A DNA stretch of 64,000 nt, taken from assembly GCF_028473145.1 (NCBI RefSeq), contig NZ_CP092370.1, positions 1,054,001 through 1,118,000 on the forward strand. Direction: 5' to 3'. This document shows positions 53,034-61,579 of the stretch, in pieces. Under the pieces are notes generated by a model, which did no database searches, was not told where the DNA came from, and saw only the letters and a list, made by a program, of their open reading frames with translations. The position numbers and the translations under genes were made by a program. Position 1 is the first letter of the stretch. Each line of letters begins with the position of its first letter. The stretch comes from Flavobacterium sp. CBA20B-1 (GTDB taxonomy: Bacteria; Bacteroidota; Bacteroidia; Flavobacteriales; Flavobacteriaceae).

Positions 53034-53928
53034 ATGAACAAAATTTTATCAATCATTTGCTTGGGCATTTACTTTTTATCTGTTCCATCATTTGCTCAAA
53101 AAAATATGGAACTTCAACAAGAGTTAAAAAATATTATTGCCACCAAAAATGCAACCATCGGTATTTCTATAAAAAACATAAAAAGTAAAGACTCTTTGAG
53201 CATTAACGGAAATTTGAATGGTTCTTTGATGAGTGTTTTTAAGTTTCATATTGCATTAGCTGTACTAAACTTGGTTGATGAAGGAAAATTGTCTTTAAAC
53301 CAGAAAATCTATATTAAACAAGAAGATTTACATGAAAACACATGGAGCCCAATTCGCGACGATTATCCGAATGGAAATATGCTTTTAACATTAGACCAAT
53401 TATTAAAATATACGGTTTCGCATAGCGACAACAATGGTTGTGACATTCTTTTAGAATTGATTGGAGGTACAGAAACGGTTCAACAATTTATTAATCAACA
53501 AGGCATCAATGATTTTACTATAAAAGTTAAATGAACAAGGAATGCAAACATGGCAAAACGCATATATCATCACTTCTACACCCTTGGCAACAACAGATTT
53601 ATTGGAAAAGTTTCACACAGGAAAAATTTTAAAAAAGAAAACAACTAAGTATCTTTATAAAATAATGGCTGAATGCTCTAGAGGAACAACGTGGATGAAA
53701 GCTGGGCTACCAAAAGGTACAGAACTGGCTCACAGAACCGGAATATCGTATACAAATCAAGAGCATTTAAGAGCGGCTATGAATGATGTGGGGATTTTTA
53801 AACTTCCGAATGACAATCATATCGTTCTTTCTGTTTACTTAAAAAATATTACGGAAGAGCGGGCTGTTACTGAAAAAATACTAGCAGACATTGCAAAAGC
53901 TACTTGGAATTATTACACCAAAAAATAA
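53034..53928 (+). pseudogene. Class A (subclass A2-like) beta-lactamase, broken by a +1 frameshift
   Basis: The signal peptide ends near SVPSFAQ. Frame 1 (53034-53534, 166 residues) holds SVFK (Ser67, Lys70), SDN (131-133) and the A2-like surroundings LMSVFKFHIALAVL, TWSPIRDDYPNG and HSDNNGCDILLELIGG. The next codon is a TGA at 53532. Removing one A from AAA at 53529-53531 restores VNEQGMQTWQN, with the expected Omega-loop Glu, and the frame runs to 53928, giving 297 residues, the normal length. The KTG box is HRTG. All active-site boxes are thus present but split over two frames. As sequenced, no active enzyme is made, barring a sequencing error. Confidence 0.85.
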
Positions 53929-54030
53929 AAATTATCTACAAATAGGCATCATTCGTTCTGAAGTTTGTGTTTTGAATCTTCCAATATCTTAAAACCTTAC
54001 TCACATCTAATAGTAAAAAAAATCACATTT

Positions 54031-54885
54031 CTACTGAATCACAAACTGCTTTAAATCGTGGCGGTCGCCTTTAAAAATATTCAAATCTACTTTGGTTTCA
54101 ATGCCGTTTACGGTGCCTTTATCGGTAAACTGCCAAAAATGCCAATCGTCGTTCATTTTTTCGCTGAACAAACTGTATTTGGCTATCCAAATTTTATATT
54201 CCGGGAAGTGTTCTTTTAAATGATGTTCGTAAAAATTAGCACCCGAATAAATAATGGGTTTTACGCCGTAATGCTTTTCAACAATAAGCAACCAATTTTT
54301 CAAGCCCTCGCGCATTTTTTCTTTGGATTGTTCTTTTGGAAGTTCCTCAATATCCAACACCGGAAAAAAATCTCCTGGTTCTAACTGGGTGTTTTTTATA
54401 AAATTTTGGGCTTGTTGCGTGCTGTTTTCATCAGGGCGGTAGTAATGATAAGCACCGCGAACCAATAATCTACTTTTGGCTTTTTTCCAATTGTACGTAA
54501 ACTTGGTATCAACACCATCGATTCCCATGGTAGATCTTAAAAAAACATAATCAACCGCAAATTTTCCATACAGTGAATCAATTTCTTTCCAATCGATCTC
54601 ATATTGATAATGCGATACATCGAACCCAAATAAACAATCGCTGTGTTTGTCTAAAATTTCTATGGCGCAGATGTCATGAACGGTAACTTCTTTGCTGTCT
54701 TCTTTCTTAAAAATTCGTTCATACAAATCTGTCACAAAATAGCCAATTCCGTCGCGGTAATGAAAAACCAAAAACAGCAACATAAGTAAAGTGTATGCTA
54801 AAACATGCCACTTCCAACGCGGTGTTTTTTTGCGTTTTCGGGTTGTTTTCTTACGCACGTATTTTTTAGGTTTTGCAGCTGTCAT
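54031..54885 (-). CDS. GH25-family lysozyme with membrane anchor
   Basis: 284 residues. Basic N-terminus (KPKKYVRKKTTRKRKKTPRWKW), one membrane segment (about 27-42), then the GH25 barrel: FGFDVSHYQYEIDW (first catalytic Asp), VFLRSTMG, VRGAYHYYRP, FFPVLDIEE (Asp-x-Glu catalytic pair), PIIYSGANFYEHHL, IWIAKYS, WHFWQFTDKGTVNGI. It cleaves the MurNAc-GlcNAc bond of peptidoglycan in the periplasm. Signal-anchor topology suggests a membrane-bound cell-wall enzyme. Single gene. Confidence 0.9.
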   Translation of the reverse strand: MTAAKPKKYVRKKTTRKRKKTPRWKWHVLAYTLLMLLFLVFHYRDGIGYFVTDLYERIFKKEDSKEVTVHDICAIEILDKHSDCLFGFDVSHYQYEIDWKEIDSLYGKFAVDYVFLRSTMGIDGVDTKFTYNWKKAKSRLLVRGAYHYYRPDENSTQQAQNFIKNTQLEPGDFFPVLDIEELPKEQSKEKMREGLKNWLLIVEKHYGVKPIIYSGANFYEHHLKEHFPEYKIWIAKYSLFSEKMNDDWHFWQFTDKGTVNGIETKVDLNIFKGDRHDLKQFVIQ

Positions 54886-54948
54886 TTAGAATGTTTATGC
54901 TGCAAATTACGTTTATATTTTTTAAACAAGCAACTGCTTTTCAGGGAA

Positions 54949-56160
54949 CTATTTTATGCGGTTGAATCCAAATAGGCGTGCACGGTCATCGGGTTTTCCA
55001 CTGATTAAATTGGCAATTACTTGTGCGGCAATCATACTAAAAGTGATGCCATTTCCGCCATAACCCAAAGCAAAATACATGTTGGGTTTACCCGGATACA
55101 AGCCAATATACGGCAATCCATCTTTAGTAGCGCTAAAAGTTCCTGCCCACGACATATCGGTTACAAACGGAATTTCAGGAAACATTTTTTGAAACTTTTT
55201 TTCTAAAATCTGTGTTTTTTTAGTAAGCACTTTGTCTCTTTTTTCAGGATTGTTGTAAGCTTCGTCTTCTCCCCCAACAATAATGCGGTTATCGGCTGTG
55301 GTTCGCACATATAAGTAAGGTGTTTTGGTTTCCCAAATTAAAGCGCGTTTTTTCCAAATGAAAGAGGCGTCAACCGGATGTGAAACAATTGCAAAGGTGG
55401 ACAATAAATCCATTACCTTTTTGGGTAGAAAAGTACCGGCTTCATATCCGGCGGCAATCACCACATTTTTGCAGTTAATGATGTTTCCGTTTTCAGTAAC
55501 CAATTCATAACCGTTTTTGGTTTCGTTATAATCAGAAATTAAAGTGTGGGAGTATAACTGAAGTTCATTATTCTGCAAATGATGATCTAAGAGATATGTT
55601 GCGGCCTTGTAACAATCTACCTGAGCCGAAGTTTCGTTGTACAAAGCAGCCAAGGCATCAACACCTAAATGGTTTTTTAATGGCTCTTTTTCCAAAAATG
55701 TTACCGGCAACCCAGCTTCTTTTCTTACTTGAAATTCTTTTTGTAATAGTTTTTTTCCTTTTTGGTTAGATGCTAAAAGATAAGTGGGCACGCGTTCAAA
55801 ATCGGGATCTTTTCCTATTGATTTAAAAACATTTTCAATATCTGTGATAGATTGTAAACAGTATTTATAAGCATCTTCTGCATCTTTTTTTCCTACTTTT
55901 TCAATTAAATCACACAAGGGTTCATCTATTTCATATTGCAGTTGCGAAGTTGATGCGGCTGTGCTTCCCGTTGCAATTGTTCGTTTATCAATCACCACGC
56001 AATCTATTCCCAAACTGCAAAGCGAATGAGCCACCAATGCGCCTGTGATTCCTGAACCAATAATTACTGTATGGGTTTCTATATTGGTTTTTAATGGCTT
56101 ATAATAATTGTATAATGGGTTTAAAACCACCCAAAAAGGCATTCCGGAATGTAGATCCAT
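54949..56160 (-). CDS. FAD-dependent oxidoreductase of the DAO family
   Basis: 403 residues. The ADP-binding fold TVIIGSGITGALVAHSLCSLGIDCVVIDK lies about 30 residues in, not at the very N-terminus. Then TAASTSQLQYEIDEPL, CKNVVIAAGYEAG, NRIIVGGEDE and the C-terminal YFALGYGGNGITFSMIAAQVIANLISG. Related enzymes oxidise amino acids or amines such as gamma-glutamylputrescine. The C-terminal Rieske domain found in some relatives is absent. Substrate unknown. 20 nt after the M15-like peptidase gene's stop in the same direction. Confidence 0.82.
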   Translation of the reverse strand: MDLHSGMPFWVVLNPLYNYYKPLKTNIETHTVIIGSGITGALVAHSLCSLGIDCVVIDKRTIATGSTAASTSQLQYEIDEPLCDLIEKVGKKDAEDAYKYCLQSITDIENVFKSIGKDPDFERVPTYLLASNQKGKKLLQKEFQVRKEAGLPVTFLEKEPLKNHLGVDALAALYNETSAQVDCYKAATYLLDHHLQNNELQLYSHTLISDYNETKNGYELVTENGNIINCKNVVIAAGYEAGTFLPKKVMDLLSTFAIVSHPVDASFIWKKRALIWETKTPYLYVRTTADNRIIVGGEDEAYNNPEKRDKVLTKKTQILEKKFQKMFPEIPFVTDMSWAGTFSATKDGLPYIGLYPGKPNMYFALGYGGNGITFSMIAAQVIANLISGKPDDRARLFGFNRIK

Positions 56161-56179
56161 ACTAATTGTTTTTTACAGA

Positions 56180-56746
56180 TTATCTAAAAATGATATGAAA
56201 ACAACGAGATTGGCGTTCTTTCACAAAATATATTTTTCCCTGTGACTGGTATTTTTTTAATACCGTTTCTAAATGTTTTTCTAATTTAGAATTGCTTCCT
56301 AAATGATGATTGAACCGCACATACGAAATATCAATTGCCCCACCAAAAGAATGTGAGCTATCGTTTGAAGATGCATTGGAATTTACACGTCGCAATCTTT
56401 TTTGATCGGCTTCGGTACGCGTTAAAGAAGTCACCACAAAAAAGTTTTGTCCGGCAGCTTTCACAAAATCGCGCGCCAATGCGTTTAAAACTGTTCTTCC
56501 TTTAGGCACCAAATAAGCATGACTGTGGGTTAATTTATCAATACGATAGCCGTAACCACGCTGTTTTATCGCTACCAATTTGCCTTGCTTCACCAATTTG
56601 TTTAAGTGTGTTTTATCTTTAACCAAGCCCACGTTGTGACTTTTTGCAGCATTCAAATGCGTAAGATATTCTTTTGAAGGTTTGGTTTGTGCTGTTGCAA
56701 TAAAAGAACACAGCAATAAAAACAGGACAAATTTTATACGATACAT
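56180..56746 (-). CDS. DUF5715/M15-like exported peptidase
   Basis: 188 residues from the ATG at 56746, which starts the signal peptide FVLFLLLCSFIATAQ; the in-frame ATG at 56803 gives no better signal. The core has VVTSLTRTEADQKRLRRVN and NDSSHSFGGAIDIS (His and Asp zinc ligands as in D-Ala-D-Ala carboxypeptidase-like folds), closing with RQSRCFHIIFR (third ligand His). Predicted zinc peptidase acting on peptidoglycan peptides, consistent with the nearby lysozyme; activity not proven. Confidence 0.75.
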   Translation of the reverse strand: MYRIKFVLFLLLCSFIATAQTKPSKEYLTHLNAAKSHNVGLVKDKTHLNKLVKQGKLVAIKQRGYGYRIDKLTHSHAYLVPKGRTVLNALARDFVKAAGQNFFVVTSLTRTEADQKRLRRVNSNASSNDSSHSFGGAIDISYVRFNHHLGSNSKLEKHLETVLKKYQSQGKIYFVKERQSRCFHIIFR

Positions 56747-56808
56747 GAAGGGCTTAGTTTTGCACAAAAATAGTACTAATAATATGCTATCACAACAAAA
56801 CAAATCAA

Positions 56809-57627
56809 TTATTTTGCTATTTTATAATGATATACTTCTGTTAAAAAAGTCTTCTTACGATCGGCAGGTAAATTCTCAATCGATTTTAAAAGGATTTTTT
56901 TACAGGCAATGGCAAAATCGGTATGAAAAATCATCAGATAATAGCTATTAAAATAAATTTCATTGATTGATAAGCTGGATAAATACTTAAATAAAAACTC
57001 TTCTATAATTTCATTTTTGTCTTCTCCATTGTCAATCTCGATATTATAGCTTAAAAATTTAAAAACCGTATTTACATGAAAAACATATTCATCAATCACG
57101 TGCTCATCAAAATATATTTGCTTTTCGTGCACAAACAAGTCGCTTAATTGTAAATTTTTTATGGTGTGATGTGATGCTTTAAAATCCATAATTCCTACAA
57201 AAACGTTAGAAACTTGGTATTTCAATTTCATTAAATCACCTTGATTTTGTGGTTCGATATAATCTCCATTGTAGGCTATTTTTTTATTGGAATTATTTTC
57301 CAGTTTAAACTTTTTCAAGCTGTCAATCAGATAGATAAAATAAGGTTCTAACGATTGACGGATGTTTATTTTTACTTGAAGTTTCAAAATTTCATTTTGG
57401 CGTTTGTTGAATTCATATTGAATATAAAAAGCCATAAAAGTAAAAACCACGCTGCAAATTCCAATAATTGGAGCAGTAGTTCCACCAATGGCATCACCTA
57501 ATTCATTTTTATCGGTTAAATCTATTATCCAACTTTTATGGGTAAACAAATAGGCTAAAAGCGGCACCACTACCACCATGATCAGCGCCATAACCAATCC
57601 CATAAAAACAACGCTTTTTTTCATCAT
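56809..57627 (-). CDS. Two-helix membrane protein, putative abortive-infection (AbiC-like) type
   Basis: 272 residues. TM1 at about 7-29; a short loop with LGDAIGGTTAPIIGICSVVFTFMAFYIQYEFNKRQNE forming TM2 at about 47-68; then a helical cytoplasmic domain with FKFLSYNIEI, FLFKYLSSLSINEIYFNSYY. The GDxxGGTxxPI motif in TM2 and the helical tail recall the putative phage abortive infection family. I cannot confirm this without a profile search. No restriction or toxin gene adjoins it. Confidence 0.5.
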   Translation of the reverse strand: MMKKSVVFMGLVMALIMVVVVPLLAYLFTHKSWIIDLTDKNELGDAIGGTTAPIIGICSVVFTFMAFYIQYEFNKRQNEILKLQVKINIRQSLEPYFIYLIDSLKKFKLENNSNKKIAYNGDYIEPQNQGDLMKLKYQVSNVFVGIMDFKASHHTIKNLQLSDLFVHEKQIYFDEHVIDEYVFHVNTVFKFLSYNIEIDNGEDKNEIIEEFLFKYLSSLSINEIYFNSYYLMIFHTDFAIACKKILLKSIENLPADRKKTFLTEVYHYKIAK

Positions 57628-57693
57628 TTATTTTTTATTAAAGATACATATAATATTGGTGAATTTGGTAGATGGTTGTGATTTGATGGGAAG

Positions 57694-57720
57694 CAAAAAA
57701 GGCAAAGAAAATTCTTCGCC
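57694..57720 (-). terminator. Terminator of the DoxX-like gene
   Basis: On the minus strand GGCGAAGAA / TTCTTTGCC pairs with one G-T, followed by TTTTTTGC. Confidence 0.6.
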
Positions 57721-57755
57721 CCTCAAAATTTAAAATGGTGTGGTTGCAATACGAC

Positions 57756-58127
57756 CTAACCCAACAAAGGTTTCAATTTATTTCCTTGGTCAATAAATAT
57801 CCAAATATTAATAAAAAATAAAATGCCTGCAATTGCCAAACCTTCGGGCGCAAATGTTGCGTTATGACAAAGAATACCAATCAAGACCGGAAAAATCATT
57901 AAAGCGCCTAACAATCTGGTTTTTGGTATCAACACCAACACACCACCTAATAGCTCAACAGCTCCCACCAACGGCAATAGCCATTTTAATGCAACCATTG
58001 CTTTTGCTATCTCTTGCATGGCGCTGTCCATCTCAGGTATTGGCATATAATGAACAAATTTATCCAGACCCGCGTTGGCAAACATCAATCCAAACAAAGC
58101 AAAAACTATATTCTTGAAAATTTTCAT
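57756..58127 (-). CDS. DoxX-family membrane protein
   Basis: 123 residues, four membrane helices. N-terminal NIVFALFGLMFANAGLDKFVHYM, the central LKWLLPLVGAVELLGGVLVLIPKTRLLGALMIFPVLIGILCHNATF, and a C-terminal helix match small DoxX/DoxD-like proteins. They act in thiol or redox-related membrane functions in other bacteria; the role here is unknown. It follows the VOC gene by 9 nt, so an operon is likely. Confidence 0.75.
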   Translation of the reverse strand: MKIFKNIVFALFGLMFANAGLDKFVHYMPIPEMDSAMQEIAKAMVALKWLLPLVGAVELLGGVLVLIPKTRLLGALMIFPVLIGILCHNATFAPEGLAIAGILFFINIWIFIDQGNKLKPLLG

Positions 58128-58136
58128 GTCTATTTA

Positions 58137-58526
58137 TTATTTCATTGAATACAAACCAATTGCATTGCCTTCTGTATCTGCTATAATAGCACAGAAACCA
58201 TAGGAACCAATTGAAAATTTAGGTTGATGAATAGCACCACCAGCGGCAACTACTCTGCTTTGTTCTACTGCACAATCTTCACAGCCAAAATAAACCAGCG
58301 TACTGTTTCCCCCGCATTTCATTCCATCCATTTTTACAAGCGCTCCAGATGCTCCTAAACCATCTTCGGAACCAGGAAAACACTTCATCTGCATGGAAAC
58401 ACCTTCAGGAGTATCCATATCTTCTAACTTTACGTTTAAAACCGTTTCGTAAAATTTCACTGCCCGTTCCATATCTTCTATATAGATTTCGAACCAAGCA
58501 ACTGGGTTGAATTTTTTACGTTCCAT
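58137..58526 (-). CDS. VOC-superfamily (glyoxalase-like) protein
   Basis: 129 residues from the ATG at 58526, chosen because MERKKFNPVAWFEIYIEDMERAVKFYETVL is the standard beginning; an ATG at 58580 would add an unrelated stretch. One beta-alpha-beta-beta-beta unit in each half; the second half has VYFGCEDCAVEQSRVVAAGGAIHQPKFSIGSYGFCAIIADTEGNAIGLYS. Metal-dependent isomerase, dioxygenase or binding roles all occur in this fold, so substrate is open. Confidence 0.82.
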   Translation of the reverse strand: MERKKFNPVAWFEIYIEDMERAVKFYETVLNVKLEDMDTPEGVSMQMKCFPGSEDGLGASGALVKMDGMKCGGNSTLVYFGCEDCAVEQSRVVAAGGAIHQPKFSIGSYGFCAIIADTEGNAIGLYSMK

Positions 58527-58613
58527 ATTTATCTGTTTATACCCAAAAGTACTTCGATAGCAGAACAATTCACTTGCCATAAGACAAGAAATTTATTTTA
58601 TTTTAAATTATTT

Positions 58614-59165
58614 TTAGGTATTATTTTCCCATTCCGATTTTAGCAAACTGTAGCAATGTGAATCTTCATAATTGCCATTAAATAAATAATCCTGACGCAA
58701 AACACCCTCTTTTACAAAGTTTAAACGTTGCAGTAATTTTAGCGATGGTGTGTTCCAATCTGAAATTAAAGCTTGTATTCTGTGTAAATTCATTTCGTTG
58801 AAACCATACGCAATCACTTTTGGCAAAGCTTCGCTCATAAAACCTTTTTCTTTGTAAGTATCGTTTCGCAATGCATAAAATACTTCTGCACGATGGTGTG
58901 TGGTATTCCAAGTGTGAAAGCCACATTCACCAATGGTCTTTTGGCTCGCTTTTTCTATCAACAAAAAGAAAAAATGAGACAAACGATGTGTTTCCATTCC
59001 TTTTTCGTGCATTTTTTTGTATTGATTAAATGCGCTTTCATCTACAATACCTAAAAAATCCATGATTTGCTCTTTTGTTTGCGTAGCAAATAAATTATTG
59101 ATGAATTGTGGAGAAATCCCTTTTAAAAGAAGTCGGTCTGTAGAGATTTCGGGTGTTGTGATCAT
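58614..59165 (-). CDS. GNAT-family N-acetyltransferase (RimJ/RimL-like)
   Basis: 183 residues. Begins STDRLLLKGISPQF; acetyl-CoA region EVFYALRNDTYKEKGFMSEALPKVIAYGFNEMNLHRIQALI; C-terminal PSLKLLQRLNFVKEGVLRQDYLFNG. This matches acetyltransferases acting on ribosomal-protein N-termini or small amines. Single gene before tRNA-Met. Confidence 0.88.
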   Translation of the reverse strand: MITTPEISTDRLLLKGISPQFINNLFATQTKEQIMDFLGIVDESAFNQYKKMHEKGMETHRLSHFFFLLIEKASQKTIGECGFHTWNTTHHRAEVFYALRNDTYKEKGFMSEALPKVIAYGFNEMNLHRIQALISDWNTPSLKLLQRLNFVKEGVLRQDYLFNGNYEDSHCYSLLKSEWENNT

Positions 59166-59206
59166 ACATTAATTTTCAACTAAAGTAAAAAAATTATGAG
59201 GAATAA

Positions 59207-59238
59207 AAAAAGAGAATCACTTTCGTAATTCTCTTTTT
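59207..59238 (-). terminator. Rho-independent terminator of tRNA-Met
   Basis: 11-bp stem AAAAAGAGAAT (59207-59217) / ATTCTCTTTTT (59228-59238), 2 nt beyond the tRNA, with a T-run on the minus strand. Confidence 0.8.
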
Positions 59239-59240
59239 AG

Positions 59241-59314
59241 TAGCGAAGACGGGAGTTGAACCCGTGACCTCAGGGTTATGAATCCTGCGCTCTAACCAAC
59301 TGAGCTACCTCGCC
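59241..59314 (-). tRNA. tRNA-Met (CAU), elongator type
   Basis: 74 nt on the minus strand. Acceptor GGCGAGG / CTTCGCT with two G-U pairs, D arm GCTCAGTTGGTTAGAGC, anticodon loop TTCATAA (anticodon CAT), T arm ACGGGTTCAACTCCCGT, discriminator A; CCA is not encoded. G1-U72 pairs, unlike an initiator tRNA with a mismatched 1-72. The CAT anticodon could also be tRNA-Ile2 after lysidine modification, but the GGATTCATAACCC anticodon arm is the usual tRNA-Met form in Bacteroidota. Confidence 0.88.
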
Positions 59315-59431
59315 GTTTGGTTTCTTATTTCGGTTGCAAATGTATAAATAATTTTAATGCCTGCAAAGAAAAATGAAACTAAAAAATCGCTTTTTTTTCA
59401 CAACTTTTCTACTGTTCTGTTTTTGAACAAC

Positions 59432-60157
59432 TTAATTCTCTTGTTTTATTGCTTTTCCTTCTCCGTTCTCGGTTACATTCACTGTTTTTGTGAAGCGATA
59501 GTACAAATTTCCACTACCACTTATCGTTCCATCAATTCCATTAACTGTGTTGGTATAAATATCGCCAGCACCTGTAGATGCTACTTCAGTAAAAAAGTTC
59601 GACAAATCTTTCATGTTTATTTCACCATTTCCTTTATGGTCTATTTTAACAGTGTTTGCATTCCCTTCCACCCGAATACTGCCTTCATTTTCGGTGTTTA
59701 AAATCAATTTTTCGGCTTTCACTCTTAAATCCATCGTTCCAGAACCAGCATTCGAAAGGGTTAATTCGCTTGATTCAATAGCTCCTAAATTGCTAATACT
59801 CCCTTTATCACCCATCATGGAAATTGCTTCTATATCTTTGCTTGTAAGAGTGATTTTTAATGGTTCTGTTTGGCTTATTACTACAAATCCAGGTTTGCGT
59901 TTTAAAGTCAACACCTGATTTTCCACTTTTACCTGAACCAAATGATGCAAATTACCGTCGCCAGATGTGCGGATGGTGTTTTTAAAAGGATTGTTTAGCA
60001 ATTCAACGGTTAAATCACCATCTATCACTACTTTGGTATATTTTTGCACCCGGCGATTTTTTTCTTGAACCACGCCGTTTCCTTTTATTTTTCGATCTTG
60101 AGCATAGCTTGTTACCGTTATCAACGATACAAAAAACAGTGCTAAAATTTTTTTCAT
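59432..60157 (-). CDS. GIN-domain (DUF2807) exported protein
   Basis: 241 residues from the ATG at 60157, which opens a signal peptide (LALFFVSLITVTSYAQ); 60211 is in frame but has no signal. The mature part is a right-handed beta-helix-like array: YTKVVIDGDLTVELLNN, GDGNLHHLVQVKVENQVLTLKRK, LTLSNAGSGTMDLRV, VKIDHKGNGEINMKDL, VASTGAGDIYTN. That is the head GIN pattern. Envelope protein, binding partner unknown. Paired with a second GIN gene at 60605 with a DUF1508 gene between. Confidence 0.88.
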   Translation of the reverse strand: MKKILALFFVSLITVTSYAQDRKIKGNGVVQEKNRRVQKYTKVVIDGDLTVELLNNPFKNTIRTSGDGNLHHLVQVKVENQVLTLKRKPGFVVISQTEPLKITLTSKDIEAISMMGDKGSISNLGAIESSELTLSNAGSGTMDLRVKAEKLILNTENEGSIRVEGNANTVKIDHKGNGEINMKDLSNFFTEVASTGAGDIYTNTVNGIDGTISGSGNLYYRFTKTVNVTENGEGKAIKQEN

Positions 60158-60176
60158 AATTAAAATATTTGTTAGG

Positions 60177-60536
60177 TTAGAATACTTCTTCTGGTAACAT
60201 TTCAAACACATCTTCGGTAAAATCTAATACTTCTGAGCGGATAAAATTGTTTTTTAAATCGTTCAATCCTTTTTCCATTAAAAGCGGCGTGGTAAACTTT
60301 CTACTTACGCCCAAAATATGGTCGTTTAGGTTTACTTTAAAAAACAATTTCCCCGAAGGTGTTTTGTAATGTATGAATTGAATAATTGTAAAATTTCTTT
60401 TTAATATATTGATTTCGCTTAAGCAATGCGCTTTTGAAGCATAGCTGTTGCTGGTAAAAACCACATTTCCTTTGCGGTTGTTATAGGTGTATTTATACGT
60501 GTTGTTTTCCTTTTTGCTAATTACTAATGTGCCCAT
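60177..60536 (-). CDS. DUF1508 (YegP-like) protein with two repeats
   Basis: 119 residues from the ATG at 60536 (MGTLVISKKENNTYKYTYNN); the ATG at 60557 is in frame. Repeat 1 at about 3-45 ends with SNSYASKAHCLSEINILKRN; repeat 2 at about 55-100 has PSGKLFFKVNLNDHILGVSRKFTTPLLMEKGLNDLKNNF. The two-repeat beta-beta-beta-alpha plan is that of YegP. Cytoplasmic; function unknown. 19 nt upstream of the GIN gene at 59432 in the same direction, so an operon. Confidence 0.75.
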   Translation of the reverse strand: MGTLVISKKENNTYKYTYNNRKGNVVFTSNSYASKAHCLSEINILKRNFTIIQFIHYKTPSGKLFFKVNLNDHILGVSRKFTTPLLMEKGLNDLKNNFIRSEVLDFTEDVFEMLPEEVF

Positions 60537-60604
60537 ATTTGTTTTTAATGCAAACAAATCTATTTATAAAATTACGGAAATGAAAATTGGTTTTGTTGTT
60601 TTTT

Positions 60605-61318
60605 TTAATAAGGATTTACACTTCCAATCCCCGATACTTTTTGTTTTATTTTTAATCCTTTGTGGTTTTTGTAATCTAAATTGCCCACTCCCGATATTTT
60701 AATATTTATTTCTTCCGAGCTGTTTACTTTGGCATTTCCTGCTCCTGAAATTTCTATGTCTGACAATTTATTGGTTAAATCTTCGGCAATCAAGTTTCCT
60801 GCTCCCGACATATTAGCCTTTAGCTCATTACTAATCCCACGCAAGCGAATATCGCCCGCACCCGTCACAAAAACCGCAGTGTTGTTATTGAATAACTTCA
60901 CATTTACTTCGCCGGCACCTGAAATGTGGAATTCAATATCATTTGTAAGAGTGATATTATTTGTTGCAATAGAGCCCGAACCTGCTATAACCATTTTTTG
61001 TAAATGGGGATTATTCATTTTTATAATCAATGGTGCTTTTTCACCTTGATAGGATATCGATTTTTTATTAGAAATACTTAATAAACTGCCTTTGTTTTCA
61101 ATGAGCAAATTTTCTACCAATGATTTATCTCCGGTGACTAACAACTCATTTGGAGCAACAGAGGTGTCTAGTTCGATACTTGCTGAAGAATTATTTACCA
61201 CACTTTCATAAGAAACCAATTGCTTCTTTTGATTAATGATTTCGCCAGAAAGTCCTATTTTCTTGGAACACGAGCATAAACAAAGGCTTAAAAATAGTAT
61301 GATTACCTGTTTTTTCAT
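60605..61318 (-). CDS. GIN-domain (DUF2807) lipoprotein
   Basis: 237 residues. Lipobox LCSC at about residues 14-17. Beta-helix repeats: ITLTNDIEFHISGAGEVNVKLF, VFVTGAGDIRLRGI, ANMSGAGNLIAEDL, IEISGAGNAKVNSS, IKISGVGNLDYKN. The SGAGN/GAGDI turns repeat every 20-22 residues. Tandem paralogue of the gene at 59432, but a lipoprotein instead of a Sec-cleaved protein. Function unknown. Confidence 0.87.
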   Translation of the reverse strand: MKKQVIILFLSLCLCSCSKKIGLSGEIINQKKQLVSYESVVNNSSASIELDTSVAPNELLVTGDKSLVENLLIENKGSLLSISNKKSISYQGEKAPLIIKMNNPHLQKMVIAGSGSIATNNITLTNDIEFHISGAGEVNVKLFNNNTAVFVTGAGDIRLRGISNELKANMSGAGNLIAEDLTNKLSDIEISGAGNAKVNSSEEINIKISGVGNLDYKNHKGLKIKQKVSGIGSVNPY

Positions 61319-61571
61319 ATCTTTTTTTGTTTAAAGCTACAAAAAACAATTTATATTTTGAAATTCTTGCCAAACAAAACCTCTTTCTTTTTTAATGGAT
61401 TCCTTATAATAAACTATCATAGAAAATTGGCTGTTCAATGATATCAAAACCTTACTAGAGCTTTATTGTGTTATAGAATGATTACAAATGAATAACTTTT
61501 TATTCGATACTCCACACTATTCATAGAAATCATGCAACTTATTAGATGATAAAAAAATAACCGATAAAATC
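61319..61571. other. Non-coding AT-rich stretch left of the IS element
   Basis: I see no gene, RNA or strong hairpin in these ~250 bases. They are the left flank of the IS982-family insertion and the likely upstream region of the GIN lipoprotein gene. Confidence 0.4.
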
Positions 61572-61579
61572 TATTTTTA

